In this document: piece by piece, positions 17,431 through 26,241 of the stretch | Layout: the number at the start of each line of letters is the position of its first letter | Position numbering within the stretch: position 1 is the stretch's first letter | NCBI GenBank assembly: GCA_963769715.1 | Contig: CAVYNE010000025.1 | Span: 263,927-327,926 of the forward strand | Reading direction: 5' to 3' | DNA length: 64,000 bases | Origin: Palsa-504 sp963769715 | Lineage (GTDB): Bacteria; Actinomycetota; Actinomycetes; Streptosporangiales; Streptosporangiaceae | The notes under the pieces: generated by a model | Told to the model about the DNA's origin: nothing | Seen by the model: the letters and a program-made list of their open reading frames with translations, nothing else | Databases searched by the model: none | Program-made: the position numbers and the translations under genes

Positions 17431-18948
17431 GTGGCCGATTTCGTCGGGGCCATCGATCAGGGCACCACGAGCACGAGGTTCATGATCTTCGACCATTCCG
17501 GTGCCGAAGTGGCCAGGCACCAGCTCGAGCACACCCAGATCATGCCCCGGCCCGGGTGGGTGGAACACAACCCGATCGAGATCTGGGAACGCACCTGCGC
17601 CGTCATCATGACCGTGCTGAACGCCCAGAACCTGCGTATTTCGGACCTCGCCGCGCTCGGCCTGACCAACCAGCGGGAAACCACGCTGGTGTGGAACCGG
17701 CGCACCGGGCGTCCGTACGGAAACGCGATCGTGTGGCAGGACACCAGGACCGACCGGATCGCCTCCGCCCTGGACCGGGACGGCCGCGGCGACGTGATCC
17801 GGCACAAGGCCGGCCTGCCGCCGGCCACCTACTTCTCCGCCGGCAAGCTGCAGTGGATGCTCGCCAGCATCGACGGCTTGCGGGCGGACGTCGAGCGCGG
17901 CGACGCCATCTTCGGCACGATCGACACCTGGCTGCTGTGGAACCTCACCGGCGGCAGTTCCGGCGGCGTCCACGTCACCGACGTCACCAACGCCAGCCGC
18001 ACCATGCTGATGAACCTTCAGACGCTCGACTGGGACGACGAACTGCTTGGCTTCTTCGCGGTCCCGCGGCAGATGCTGCCCCGGATCCTGCCATCATCGA
18101 CGGCCGAACCCTACGGGATGACGTCGCCCCAGGGCCCGTTCGCCGGCCGGCTGCCGATCACCGGCACCCTCGGCGACCAGCAGGCCGCCACCGTCGGGCA
18201 GGTCTGCCTGGCCCCGGGCGAGGCCAAGAACACCTACGGCACCGGTAACTTCCTGCTGCTGAACACCGGGACGGACATCGTCCGTTCCTCCAGCGGGCTG
18301 ATCACCACGGTGTGCTTCAAGTTCGGCGCGGAGCCGGCCGTCTTCGCGCTCGAGGGGTCGATCGCGGTGACCGGCGCCGCCGTGCAGTGGCTGCGCGACC
18401 AGCTCGGCATCATCAGCGGCGCGGCGCAGAGCGAGACACTCGCCCGCCAGGTCGACGACACCGCCGGCGCCTACTTCGTGCCGGCCTTCTCCGGGTTGTT
18501 CGCGCCGTACTGGCGGGCCGACGCGCGCGGCGCGATCGTCGGCCTGTCCAGGTTCCATACCAGCGCGCACCTGGCCCGCGCCACCCTAGAGGCCATCGCC
18601 TACCAGACCAGGGATGTGGTCGAGGCGATGGAGCACGACTCCGGCGTGCGACTGGAGGTGCTCAAGGTGGACGGCGGGGTGACCGCCAACGACCTGTGCA
18701 TGCAGCTGCAGGCCGACATCCTCGGCGTGCCGGTGAGCCGCCCGGTGGTCGCCGAGACCACCGCGCTCGGGGCCGCGTACGCGGCCGGGCTGGCCACCGG
18801 GTTCTGGCGGGACCCCGCCGAGCTGCGCGCCAACTGGCACGAGTCGAAGTGCTGGGTGCCGTCGTGGACGCCGGACCGCCGCGCCGACGGCTACGCCGGC
18901 TGGCGCAAGGCCGTCGAGCGCACCCTGGACTGGGTAGACGTGAGTTAA
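17431..18948 (+). CDS. glpK: Glycerol kinase
   Basis: Phosphorylates glycerol with ATP. The 505-residue FGGY-family protein begins with the phosphate-binding GAIDQGTTSTRFMIFD, has the glycerol-contact sequences NQRETT and WQDTRT, GTIDTWLLWNLTGG, the GDQQAA motif, and the C-terminal VDGGVTANDLCMQLQADILG (FGGY signature region). The GTG at 17431 follows aggag; longer in-frame readings (from 17071) are antisense to glpD. With glpD it completes glycerol to dihydroxyacetone phosphate; no GlpF-type facilitator is visible in the window. Confidence 0.96.
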   Translation: MADFVGAIDQGTTSTRFMIFDHSGAEVARHQLEHTQIMPRPGWVEHNPIEIWERTCAVIMTVLNAQNLRISDLAALGLTNQRETTLVWNRRTGRPYGNAIVWQDTRTDRIASALDRDGRGDVIRHKAGLPPATYFSAGKLQWMLASIDGLRADVERGDAIFGTIDTWLLWNLTGGSSGGVHVTDVTNASRTMLMNLQTLDWDDELLGFFAVPRQMLPRILPSSTAEPYGMTSPQGPFAGRLPITGTLGDQQAATVGQVCLAPGEAKNTYGTGNFLLLNTGTDIVRSSSGLITTVCFKFGAEPAVFALEGSIAVTGAAVQWLRDQLGIISGAAQSETLARQVDDTAGAYFVPAFSGLFAPYWRADARGAIVGLSRFHTSAHLARATLEAIAYQTRDVVEAMEHDSGVRLEVLKVDGGVTANDLCMQLQADILGVPVSRPVVAETTALGAAYAAGLATGFWRDPAELRANWHESKCWVPSWTPDRRADGYAGWRKAVERTLDWVDVS

Positions 18949-19002
18949 ATCTCCCGAACGGCCTGGCGCGTGCCCCGGTACCGCCTCCTGCGGCGGCTCT
19001 CT

Positions 19003-19054
19003 ATGATCATGAAGGATCCCGTACTGCTAGCCGTACCGGATCCGCCGTGATCAT
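19003..19054. terminator. Imperfect hairpin between glpK and the LigD polymerase gene
   Basis: Arms 19003-19023 and 19034-19054 pair at 16 of 21 positions with a 10-nt loop, between two converging genes. No T-tract, so a bidirectional terminator is only likely. Confidence 0.45.
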
Positions 19055-20376
19055 GGGCGAGACCCGGCCCAGGGGTCGTAGTCGACCTCGAGGGGTTCTT
19101 GCGCGGGGCGCTCGGCCTCGGGTACGTGCTGCAGGTTGAGGCGGATCCGGTACCAGCTGGAGCTTCGGCCGCGCATCGAGTCGACCAGGACGTCGGCCGG
19201 CTCGAGCTTCGGCCATACCGCGGGATGCCGCGCCTTCCAGCGTTCCAGCCCGGCCAGCGCCTCGTCCTTGCTGGCCGCGCGCGCGATCTCGATCAACGGC
19301 TTGGTGCTCTGCCTTCGGCCTGTGGGCCCGCTGGTCTGGCCCGGCGCCGAGGGAGCCGGAGCGGCCCCGGACCCGGCACTGCGCCGTTTGGACGGCTGGA
19401 CCCGCGGCGCCTCGCCGGCCTGCTTGTCATAGTGCGGCGGCCACGGCGCGTCGGGCAGGCCCGCCGCCTCGTCCCTGGCCGCCAGCTCGAGCAGCCCGTC
19501 CAGCGATCCGGCCGCCTCGTCCATCTCGGCCCAGGGGTCGCCGACAGTCGCGAACCGCGCCGGGACGGTTTGGATGGTGAACTCCGCAGGATCGCACGAC
19601 GGCACCTCCGCCCAGGTCAGCGGCGTGGATACGCGGACGTCGGCGACCGGGCGGATCGAGTAGGCGGAGGCGACCGTGCGGTCCTTGGCGTTCTGGTTGT
19701 AGTCCACGAACACGCCGTGCCGCTCCTCCTTCCACCACCTGGAGGTGGCCAGCTCAGGCGCCCGCCGCTCGATCTCCCGCGCTACCGCCACCGCCGCCCG
19801 GCGCACGTCGCCGAACTCCCAGCGCGGCAGGATCCGGGCGTAGATGTGCATGCCGCGCGACCCGGACGTCTTCGGCCAGCCGGTCAGGCCGAAATCCGCC
19901 AGCACGTCCCTGGCTACCAGGGCCACGTCCCTGATCTGCGGCCATTCCACTCCCGGTACCGGGTCCAGGTCGACCCGGAGCTCGTCCGGGTGGTCCAGGT
20001 CGTCGGCGCGCACCGGGTGCGGGTTCAGGTCGATGCAGCCGAGGTTGATCACCCAGGCCAGCCCGGCCTCGTCGTTGACCACCACCTCGTCTGCGGTGCG
20101 GCCGGAGGGAAAGCGGAGCTCGACGGTGCCGACCCAGTCCGGCCGCTTCTCCGGGGCCCGCTTCTGGAAGAACGGCTCGCTCTCGGCGCCGTTCACGAAC
20201 CGCTTCAGCGCCATCGGCCGCCCGCGCACGCCGCCCAGCGCCCCCGGCGCCACGGCCAGGTAGTAGTGCACCATGTCCAGCTTGGTGACCCCGGCCCGCG
20301 AGAAGAACGCCTTGCTCGGATTGCTGATCGCGACCTCGCGGCCCGCCAGCTCCAGCACCATCTTCGGCTCAGCCAC
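19051..20376 (-). CDS. LigD-type DNA polymerase/primase domain protein
   Basis: An archaeo-eukaryotic-primase-fold polymerase of the kind used in bacterial non-homologous end joining. The 441-residue protein shows family segments ISNPSKAFF, the catalytic Asp pair in ELRVDLDPVPG, and KTSGSRGMHIYARI, with the third Asp in VFVDYNQNAKDRT. An about 100-residue C-terminal extension (Pro/Ser-rich, then ERWKARHPAVWPKL and WYRIRLNLQHVPE) lacks a ligase or nuclease domain; the ligase is encoded separately upstream and overlaps by 8 bases. No Ku gene is in the window. ATG 20376 is well placed. It ends next to the converging glpK gene. Confidence 0.88.
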   Translation of the reverse strand: MAEPKMVLELAGREVAISNPSKAFFSRAGVTKLDMVHYYLAVAPGALGGVRGRPMALKRFVNGAESEPFFQKRAPEKRPDWVGTVELRFPSGRTADEVVVNDEAGLAWVINLGCIDLNPHPVRADDLDHPDELRVDLDPVPGVEWPQIRDVALVARDVLADFGLTGWPKTSGSRGMHIYARILPRWEFGDVRRAAVAVAREIERRAPELATSRWWKEERHGVFVDYNQNAKDRTVASAYSIRPVADVRVSTPLTWAEVPSCDPAEFTIQTVPARFATVGDPWAEMDEAAGSLDGLLELAARDEAAGLPDAPWPPHYDKQAGEAPRVQPSKRRSAGSGAAPAPSAPGQTSGPTGRRQSTKPLIEIARAASKDEALAGLERWKARHPAVWPKLEPADVLVDSMRGRSSSWYRIRLNLQHVPEAERPAQEPLEVDYDPWAGSRP

Positions 20377-21460
20377 GCCGGCTCCCTGAAGAGTGACCCT
20401 GCAGAATCTCGGCGAGGTCGAAGCTCACCGGCTCCTCCAGCTGCTCGTAGGTGCACGAGCGCGGCTCGCGGTCCGGCCGCCAGCGGACGAACTGCGCCGT
20501 ATGCCGAAACCGCGGGCCCTCCATGTGGTCGTAGCGGACCTCGACCACGCGTTCCGGGCGCAGCGGGATGAATGACAGGTCCTTGTCCGCGTTCCACCGG
20601 CTGGCCATGGCCGCGCGCGGGGTGCGCCCCCCGGCCTCGTGCTGCGCCCAGTTCCACGGGTGCGCCTCGAAGGTGGTGACCAGTGGCTGCAGCTCGGTGA
20701 ACAGCTCCTTACGCCGCTCCATCGGGAAGGCGCCGATCACGCCGACGCTGGCCAGCTTCCCGTCGTCTTGATACAGGCCGAGCAGCAGGGACCCGATGCG
20801 ATCCTCTCCGCTCTTGTGGATCCGGTAGCCGGCCACCACGCAGTCCGCGGTGCGCTCGTGCTTGACCTTCAGCATCACCCGCTTGTCCGGCTCGTAGACC
20901 CCGCCGGTCGGCTTGGCGATCAGCCCGTCCAGGCCGGCGCCCTCGAACTGGCTGAACCAGCCGGTGGCGACCTCCCGGTCGGTGGTCGTCGGGGTCAGGT
21001 GCACGGAGGAGCCGGCCGCGGCGAGCGCGCCCTCCAGGGCGGCCCGGCGTTCGGCGAACGGCCGTTCCATGTAGTCGGAATCACCCAGCGCGAGCAGGTC
21101 GAACGCGATGAAGTGCCCCGGCGTCTGGGTCGAGAGCAGCTCGACCCGGCTGGCCGCCGGGTGGATGCGCAGTTGCAGCGCCTCGAAGTCAAGCCGCCGG
21201 CCCTCGGCGTCGGGAATCACGATCTCCCCGTCGATCACGCACCGCTCCGGCAGTTCGGCCTTGATCGCGGCCACCAGCTCGGGAAAGTAGCGCGTCATCG
21301 GCCGTTCGTTCCGGCTGCCGATCTCAACCTCGTCACCGTCGCGGAACACGATCGACCGGAAGCCGTCCCACTTCGGCTCGAATACGTAATCCCCGCTCGG
21401 GATCGCGCCGGTTGGCTTGGCCAGCATCGGCGCCACCGGCGGGTTGACAGGAAGATCCAT
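20369..21460 (-). CDS. ATP-dependent DNA ligase (LigC-like)
   Basis: Seals nicks using ATP. The 363-residue protein consists of an adenylation domain and an OB fold. The active-site Lys is in motif I, VFEPKWDGFRSIV; motif Ia-III segments SRNERPMTRYFPE, CVIDGEIVI and FIAFDLLAL follow, then the GLDGLIAK (motif IV) and VMLKVKHERTAD (motif V) segments. Size and lone domain set match mycobacterial LigC rather than full LigD. It overlaps the downstream LigD-type polymerase gene by 8 bases, so the two are co-expressed and may act together in end joining or base-excision gap repair. Upstream, an SDR gene ends 9 bases before it starts. Confidence 0.92.
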   Translation of the reverse strand: MDLPVNPPVAPMLAKPTGAIPSGDYVFEPKWDGFRSIVFRDGDEVEIGSRNERPMTRYFPELVAAIKAELPERCVIDGEIVIPDAEGRRLDFEALQLRIHPAASRVELLSTQTPGHFIAFDLLALGDSDYMERPFAERRAALEGALAAAGSSVHLTPTTTDREVATGWFSQFEGAGLDGLIAKPTGGVYEPDKRVMLKVKHERTADCVVAGYRIHKSGEDRIGSLLLGLYQDDGKLASVGVIGAFPMERRKELFTELQPLVTTFEAHPWNWAQHEAGGRTPRAAMASRWNADKDLSFIPLRPERVVEVRYDHMEGPRFRHTAQFVRWRPDREPRSCTYEQLEEPVSFDLAEILQGHSSGSRRG

Positions 21461-21469
21461 TCTCCCAGC

Positions 21470-22306
21470 TTAAGGCGCGGTCCACATCTCGCTGTGTTTC
21501 CACAGCTCCGCGGCCAGCTCGGGCGTGGCCACCGGGCTCGGTGCGCGCTCCGCGCACTTGTCGTAGAACAGCCCGCTGTCCTGTGCTACGTCCGGCGAGG
21601 TGGCGCAGTACAAGGACGTCTGGGCGCCTTCGGTGGTGGACAGCAGGCGCCTGGTCACGATCGGGCGGACCGGCCACGGCACCCGCCGCCAGATGTCGGA
21701 GGCCACCACCCCCGGGTGCAGCGCGTACGTGGTGACCCCGGTGCCCGCCACGCGGCGGGCGAGTTCCTGCGTGAACAGCACGTTGCACAGCTTGGAGACG
21801 GCATATTCGCGCAATCCCGTGATGCCGCGGGTGCGCCGCCGCAGCGCCTCGAAGTCGATGCCCTGGGCCGAGTAGTGGGCGTCGCTGGACACCGTCACCA
21901 CCCGGGCCGGCCCGCTGTCGGTCAGGCAGCCGAGCAGGGCGCTCGTCAGCGCGAAGTGACCGAGGTGATTTATCCCGAACGTCAGCTCGAATCCCTGTTT
22001 GGTCAGGCCTCGTGCCCCGCCTACGCCGGCGTTGTTCACCAGTACGTGCAGCGGCTCGCCCAGGGCCAGGAACGCCGCGGCGCACGCCTGCACCGAGTCC
22101 AGGTCGGCCAGGTCGAGCGGCAGGAACCAGACCGAATCGCTGCCGGTCTCGGCCGTGATCGCGGCGACCGCCGCCTCGCCCTTGGCCCGGGACCTGGCCG
22201 CGATCCACACGCGTCCGCCCTGGCCGGCCAGCCCGGCCGCCGTGGCCCGCCCGATCCCGGTGTTGCCCCCGGTCACCAGGAACGTCCGCCCGTCCAGCTT
22301 CCCCAT
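21470..22306 (-). CDS. Short-chain dehydrogenase/reductase
   Basis: An NAD(P)-dependent SDR of 278 residues, retinol-dehydrogenase-like subgroup. It shows the TGGNTGIG cofactor loop, the DLADLDSV segment, NNAG, the catalytic Ser in TVSSDAHYS and YAVSK (Tyr-xxx-Lys). The substrate is unknown. The ATG at 22306 follows aggagt, which decides against longer readings. It lies between the permease upstream and the ligase downstream on the same strand; a 17-bp perfect hairpin separates it from the permease gene, so it may have its own promoter. Confidence 0.9.
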   Translation of the reverse strand: MGKLDGRTFLVTGGNTGIGRATAAGLAGQGGRVWIAARSRAKGEAAVAAITAETGSDSVWFLPLDLADLDSVQACAAAFLALGEPLHVLVNNAGVGGARGLTKQGFELTFGINHLGHFALTSALLGCLTDSGPARVVTVSSDAHYSAQGIDFEALRRRTRGITGLREYAVSKLCNVLFTQELARRVAGTGVTTYALHPGVVASDIWRRVPWPVRPIVTRRLLSTTEGAQTSLYCATSPDVAQDSGLFYDKCAERAPSPVATPELAAELWKHSEMWTAP

Positions 22307-22335
22307 CCGCACTCCTATCCCGACGTCAGAACCAA

Positions 22336-22377
22336 CGTGGACAGCTACCCCCCATGCTGCGGGGGTAGCTGTCCACG
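22336..22377. terminator. 17-bp perfect inverted repeat between permease and SDR genes
   Basis: Arms 22336-22352 and 22361-22377 are exact complements with an 8-nt loop, 15 bases past the permease stop on the minus strand. Probably a permease terminator, though no T-tract follows it. Confidence 0.55.
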
Positions 22378-22392
22378 ATGTCGCGGAGCAGC

Positions 22393-24021
22393 CTACTCGA
22401 CCGGGATTTCCTTGTTGATCAGGGACAGGTCGATGCCCTGGCGGTTTCGGATGATGCGGGCCCCCACGAAGATGACGATGGCCAGCACGTAGTTCGCGCC
22501 CATGTAGACGAGGGAGGACGAATAGTTCACGAAGTACAGGTTGTTCGACAGCCACTCGATGAGGCAGTACACGAGCAGCGCGATCGTCACCACCCCGGCC
22601 ACCGGCACGATGGGCACGCCGAACAACTTCACCTTGCTGGCCGGCGAGGCGTACCACAGGTCCGGCTTGCGCAGCGGCAGGATGACCACCGCGATCGCGC
22701 TGAACAGGTACGTCACCGCGATGACCAGCGTGGCGTCCAGCGTGTAGGTGTGGAAATTGCTGTTGTACGAGTACAGCGCCGCCAGCCCCACGGCAGGCAG
22801 CAACATCAAGATCAGCGAATAGAACGGCACCCGGCGCTTCTCCGAGACCTCAGCCGCCCGGTCGGGGAGCACGCGGTCGAACGCGGCCGCGAAGATGACC
22901 CGGGTCGAGGACAGGAACAGGGTTCCCACCCAGCCGAAGAACCACAGGCTGAGCACCAGGATGAGCACCACCTGGAAGGCGGTGTTGTTCACCAGCCAGC
23001 CCGCGAACATGAACGGGTACGGCCAGATGCCGAACTGCGGGGTGAGGTTGTAGTCCAGCGAGTTGAGGTTCTGGTAGAAGCCCCAGCCGACGGTCTTGGC
23101 CATCAGCAGGAAGAAGATGATCGTGAAGGCGACCGTGAGCCACAGGCCGAAGAACATGCCGGCGAACACCCGTTTGAAGTCGCTCGCGCCGCGGACCTCT
23201 CCGTACAGGGTGGTGCCCCAGTTCGGCCACAGCAGGAAGAACATGAACGCCGGGATGAGCAGCATCGTCGGCCCGAGCGGGCCGAAGCCGATCGGCGATG
23301 TGGTGTAGCCGGCCTTGACGGCCGCCGCGTTGGTGGCCACGTAGGCGTTGTGGACGCCGAACAGGTTCTGCCCTTCCCGGTTGAACGCGGCGATGAAGTC
23401 GGCGTGCGAGTTGATCAGCAGCAGGATCACCACGACGGCGAAGCCGACCACGCCGCCGATGAAGCACCAGCGCTGGACCTTGGCGTAACCGGCCATGCCG
23501 ATGGAGACCAGCAGGCCGGCCACCGCGATCGTGATCAGTGTCACGATGAAGATCCCGTTGTGCGTGCCGAACCACGCGTAGCCGCCCCCAGGCCAGGTCC
23601 ACTTGAGCGTTGCCCACAGCGGCTGGAACAGCTGGACCGCCAAGATGTTGCCGTAGATCGGCGCCCACAGCCAGAGAATGAACCACCAGCCGGTCGCGGC
23701 CATCACGAAGCCGATGCCGCTGCCCAGGATCCTGGTCTGCCAGACGTAATCGCCGCCCGCCCGCGGGATCGTGACCACGAGCCCGGAATAGGCGATCACC
23801 AGGAACGACACCCAGATGCCCCCGATGATCGTCGCCGTTATGAACTGGCCCTTCGGGAACGCCGGCCCGGCGAAGGTGAACTCCCAGATTCCGAGCGTCA
23901 CGAAGTTGGTCGCCAGGCACGCGTAGATCAGCGAGTCCCGGACCGACCAGCCGCGGACCAGGCCCGTCGCCTTGCGGAGGAAGAGAGTCGGTCTCTCCTC
24001 CCCAAGTGCTCCTGCCGTCAT
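22393..24021 (-). CDS. APC-superfamily amino acid permease
   Basis: An inner-membrane transporter of 542 residues with about twelve predicted helices. The first helix region (NFVTLGIWEFTFAG) and the IPRAGGDYVWQTRILG segment are typical of the amino acid/polyamine/organocation superfamily. Loops are Trp- and Phe-rich (GWWFILWLWAPIYGN). The substrate is not evident. ggaggatac before the ATG at 24021 is a strong ribosome site. The gene is followed by a 17-bp hairpin and an SDR gene. The 230 bases upstream hold its promoter and the end of a phosphoesterase gene. Confidence 0.9.
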   Translation of the reverse strand: MTAGALGEERPTLFLRKATGLVRGWSVRDSLIYACLATNFVTLGIWEFTFAGPAFPKGQFITATIIGGIWVSFLVIAYSGLVVTIPRAGGDYVWQTRILGSGIGFVMAATGWWFILWLWAPIYGNILAVQLFQPLWATLKWTWPGGGYAWFGTHNGIFIVTLITIAVAGLLVSIGMAGYAKVQRWCFIGGVVGFAVVVILLLINSHADFIAAFNREGQNLFGVHNAYVATNAAAVKAGYTTSPIGFGPLGPTMLLIPAFMFFLLWPNWGTTLYGEVRGASDFKRVFAGMFFGLWLTVAFTIIFFLLMAKTVGWGFYQNLNSLDYNLTPQFGIWPYPFMFAGWLVNNTAFQVVLILVLSLWFFGWVGTLFLSSTRVIFAAAFDRVLPDRAAEVSEKRRVPFYSLILMLLPAVGLAALYSYNSNFHTYTLDATLVIAVTYLFSAIAVVILPLRKPDLWYASPASKVKLFGVPIVPVAGVVTIALLVYCLIEWLSNNLYFVNYSSSLVYMGANYVLAIVIFVGARIIRNRQGIDLSLINKEIPVE

Positions 24022-24250
24022 ATGTATCCTCCGATTTTATCCTGTTTTGTCCGTTTTAGGCGAGATAAGAAGGCTACATCTGGTGTGTATGTGTTCATCT
24101 AGCGTCAATATAGGTCTTTAGGGACCTCTGGAACTGCTGGTTGTGAAGTTGAGGACTTACACTCCGCTATTCTGCTGACCGACGCGCCGGATTCCTCGCT
24201 AGCGGGAGCGGGCCACGCGGGTCGGGGGCTGCTGGTGGTTTTGCGGGTCC

Positions 24251-25192
24251 TCAGCCGTTCACGAGTATGTACTTGCTGACCTTCCCTTTCTTCTCGTTCA
24301 GTTCGAGGAGCGCGCCCTGCAGCACGCCGTCGGTGTAGGAGCTGCCGGGATTAATGGACAGGGTCCGGCTGCCGAGCCTCTTCACTCCCCGGCTCTCGTG
24401 GATGTGACCGTGCACCGACAGCGGCGGCTCGTACTTCAGGATGGCGTCGCGGACCGCGGTCGAACCAACCGGCTTCATCACCGCGCCGCCGTGCGTGGGG
24501 CGCATCGTCTTGTCGAGCGCGGGTGCCTCGTCGAGCCCGGTACCGTACGGCGGCGCGTGGAAGTTGAATATCGCCCGGCTCATGTCGGGGATCTGCGAGA
24601 CCACAGCGTCGATCTTCGACGTCAGGACGTCCTCGGGCGCCTCGCGGAAGGTATTCCACGGGGTCGGGTTGGTCCAGCCCATCGAGGCGAGATAGAACCC
24701 GCCGATGTCGAGCACCTTGCTCTCGGCGAAACTCACGGAAGGGGACGCCTCGATGATCGCGTCGATGTCCCAGATGTCGTCGTTCCCGCCGTTGAGGATG
24801 CACGGAATGTCGCCGCCGCGCAGCTTGCCGTCGGCCATGTCGAGCCATCGGTCCAGGCCGCGGGTCATCTCCAGGGTGAACCTGCGGTCGACAGAACCGT
24901 CCTGCTCGTTCAGCGCGTCGAGCTCGTCCGTGGACATCACGGCGGGGTAGGACCCGCGGTCGCGGATCTTGCGCTGGATCTCGTCGAGTTCGGCCTTGGT
25001 TTCCAGCCGCAGCCGCTGGCCGCCGAAGGTCACCTCCCAGTAGCCGGGCATGGCCAGGACCGGCACCAGGACCTTGCCGGTCACGTCCCCGCCCAGCACG
25101 ACCATGTCGGCCTTGTAGAAGGCGGCGGCGTTGAGGAATTTTCGCCAGCAGACCTCGGAGCCATGGATGTCCGTGGCGAAGAAGACTTTCAT
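24251..25192 (-). CDS. Calcineurin-like metallophosphoesterase
   Basis: 313 residues with the phosphoesterase metal motifs: FATDIHGS (DxH), VVLGGDV (GD), LNGGNDD (GN-D variant), FNFHAPP and VHGHIHES (GHxH). It probably hydrolyses a phosphomonoester or diester in the cytoplasm; the substrate is unknown. A nucleotidyltransferase-fold gene lies just upstream on the same strand with a 48-base gap, suggesting a two-gene transcript. ATG 25192 gives the normal start MKVFFATDIHG. Confidence 0.9.
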   Translation of the reverse strand: MKVFFATDIHGSEVCWRKFLNAAAFYKADMVVLGGDVTGKVLVPVLAMPGYWEVTFGGQRLRLETKAELDEIQRKIRDRGSYPAVMSTDELDALNEQDGSVDRRFTLEMTRGLDRWLDMADGKLRGGDIPCILNGGNDDIWDIDAIIEASPSVSFAESKVLDIGGFYLASMGWTNPTPWNTFREAPEDVLTSKIDAVVSQIPDMSRAIFNFHAPPYGTGLDEAPALDKTMRPTHGGAVMKPVGSTAVRDAILKYEPPLSVHGHIHESRGVKRLGSRTLSINPGSSYTDGVLQGALLELNEKKGKVSKYILVNG

Positions 25193-25240
25193 CGCGGTCT
25201 CAGGTGCCTTCCTTATTGCTCAGTACTTCCTGGAAGCGAA

Positions 25241-26035
25241 TCAGTGGTCCACTTCTTCGGGTAGTTCGTACCAGCGGACCCGGTCGCCCACGTTGGACCT
25301 CAGCTTCCACTTGAGCCCCTTCGGTACTGTTTCGGCGACCTCGTGCAGTTGCTTCGCCTGTGTCAGGGCGTCGAAGCGCGGGTACGGCGGCGCCAGTCCA
25401 GGCTGGGAGGAGAGCAGGTCAGGCAGCTTGGTCAGGTTGCCCGTCACGGTCCGCCACCAGCCCCAGTCGCCGGCGAGCACCGCGCCGAACCGGTCGGGGT
25501 CGATGGACGGACGGGCGGAATCCCGGCCCACCCGCACCCCGGATAGCAGGTGGAAAATGTCGTGCGCGTCCTTGGCGTTAAGCTCGACGATCTGCAGCTT
25601 GGATAGCAGCAGGTCAGCCGGGTCGAGTGTCGGCAGATTGGCCGACGCCGAGCTGAACGACGGCTTGAAGTCCAGCGTGTGGCACATTGACAGCCGGTCC
25701 ACCATGACGTCGATGGGCCGCCCCGACGCGGCGGTGAAGTACATCTGCCGGTCCCCGTTCAGGTTGTTGAACCGGCGGTCGGGCTCGCAGCCCGCGCTTT
25801 CCAGGTACGCGGCCACCTTGCGCCGGCTCTTGCCGAGGCAGGCCAGGTCGATGTCCTGCCCGGCGCGCAGCCGGGGCGGGAAATCGGGGCACAGCACCCG
25901 GACCCCGAGGCCGCCGAGGATCTTGAGCTGGTGGCCCGCCTCCGTCGCGCCGCGCACCAGCCCGGCCGCCTCGGGCAGCGGGTCGCTCGCGGCGTTTCCC
26001 CCGGGGCCGCCGCGAGCCTCGTTTGGTGTGGTCAT
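25241..26035 (-). CDS. Nucleotidyltransferase-fold protein
   Basis: 264 residues. The pattern LGGLGVRVLC...AGQDIDLACLG (GG...DxD) followed by GRPIDVMVDRL is that of minimal nucleotidyltransferases, as in AbiEii or DUF1814-type proteins, with three acidic catalytic positions. The C-terminal part is helical with aromatic residues (GDWGWWRTVTGNL). It precedes a metallophosphoesterase gene by 48 bases on the same strand. It might modify RNA, nucleotides or protein; nothing in the sequence settles this. The N-terminal 20 residues are Gly/Pro-rich and may be disordered. Confidence 0.65.
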   Translation of the reverse strand: MTTPNEARGGPGGNAASDPLPEAAGLVRGATEAGHQLKILGGLGVRVLCPDFPPRLRAGQDIDLACLGKSRRKVAAYLESAGCEPDRRFNNLNGDRQMYFTAASGRPIDVMVDRLSMCHTLDFKPSFSSASANLPTLDPADLLLSKLQIVELNAKDAHDIFHLLSGVRVGRDSARPSIDPDRFGAVLAGDWGWWRTVTGNLTKLPDLLSSQPGLAPPYPRFDALTQAKQLHEVAETVPKGLKWKLRSNVGDRVRWYELPEEVDH

Positions 26036-26241
26036 GCCAGGTCGCTCCTCGTCTTACCCCGTGCCAGTTAGATCATGGTGACGTGATAGCCGGTCTGTCT
26101 AGTTTTCGGGTAAAGAATCCCACGTTGTGGGGCTCTGCTGGCTCCGGAGGGACGAACCCAGGAGCCCCCCGAACCCTCGAAGAGATTTGGCTGGCTCCGC
26201 ATGGCGCGTACCGCAGCCCGTTCGGCATTACAAATGATCTT

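Noticed and set aside
26036..26241. Possible hairpin near 26231-26247 (atgat...atcat)
   Set aside because: Stem of only five bases; not a convincing terminator or operator.
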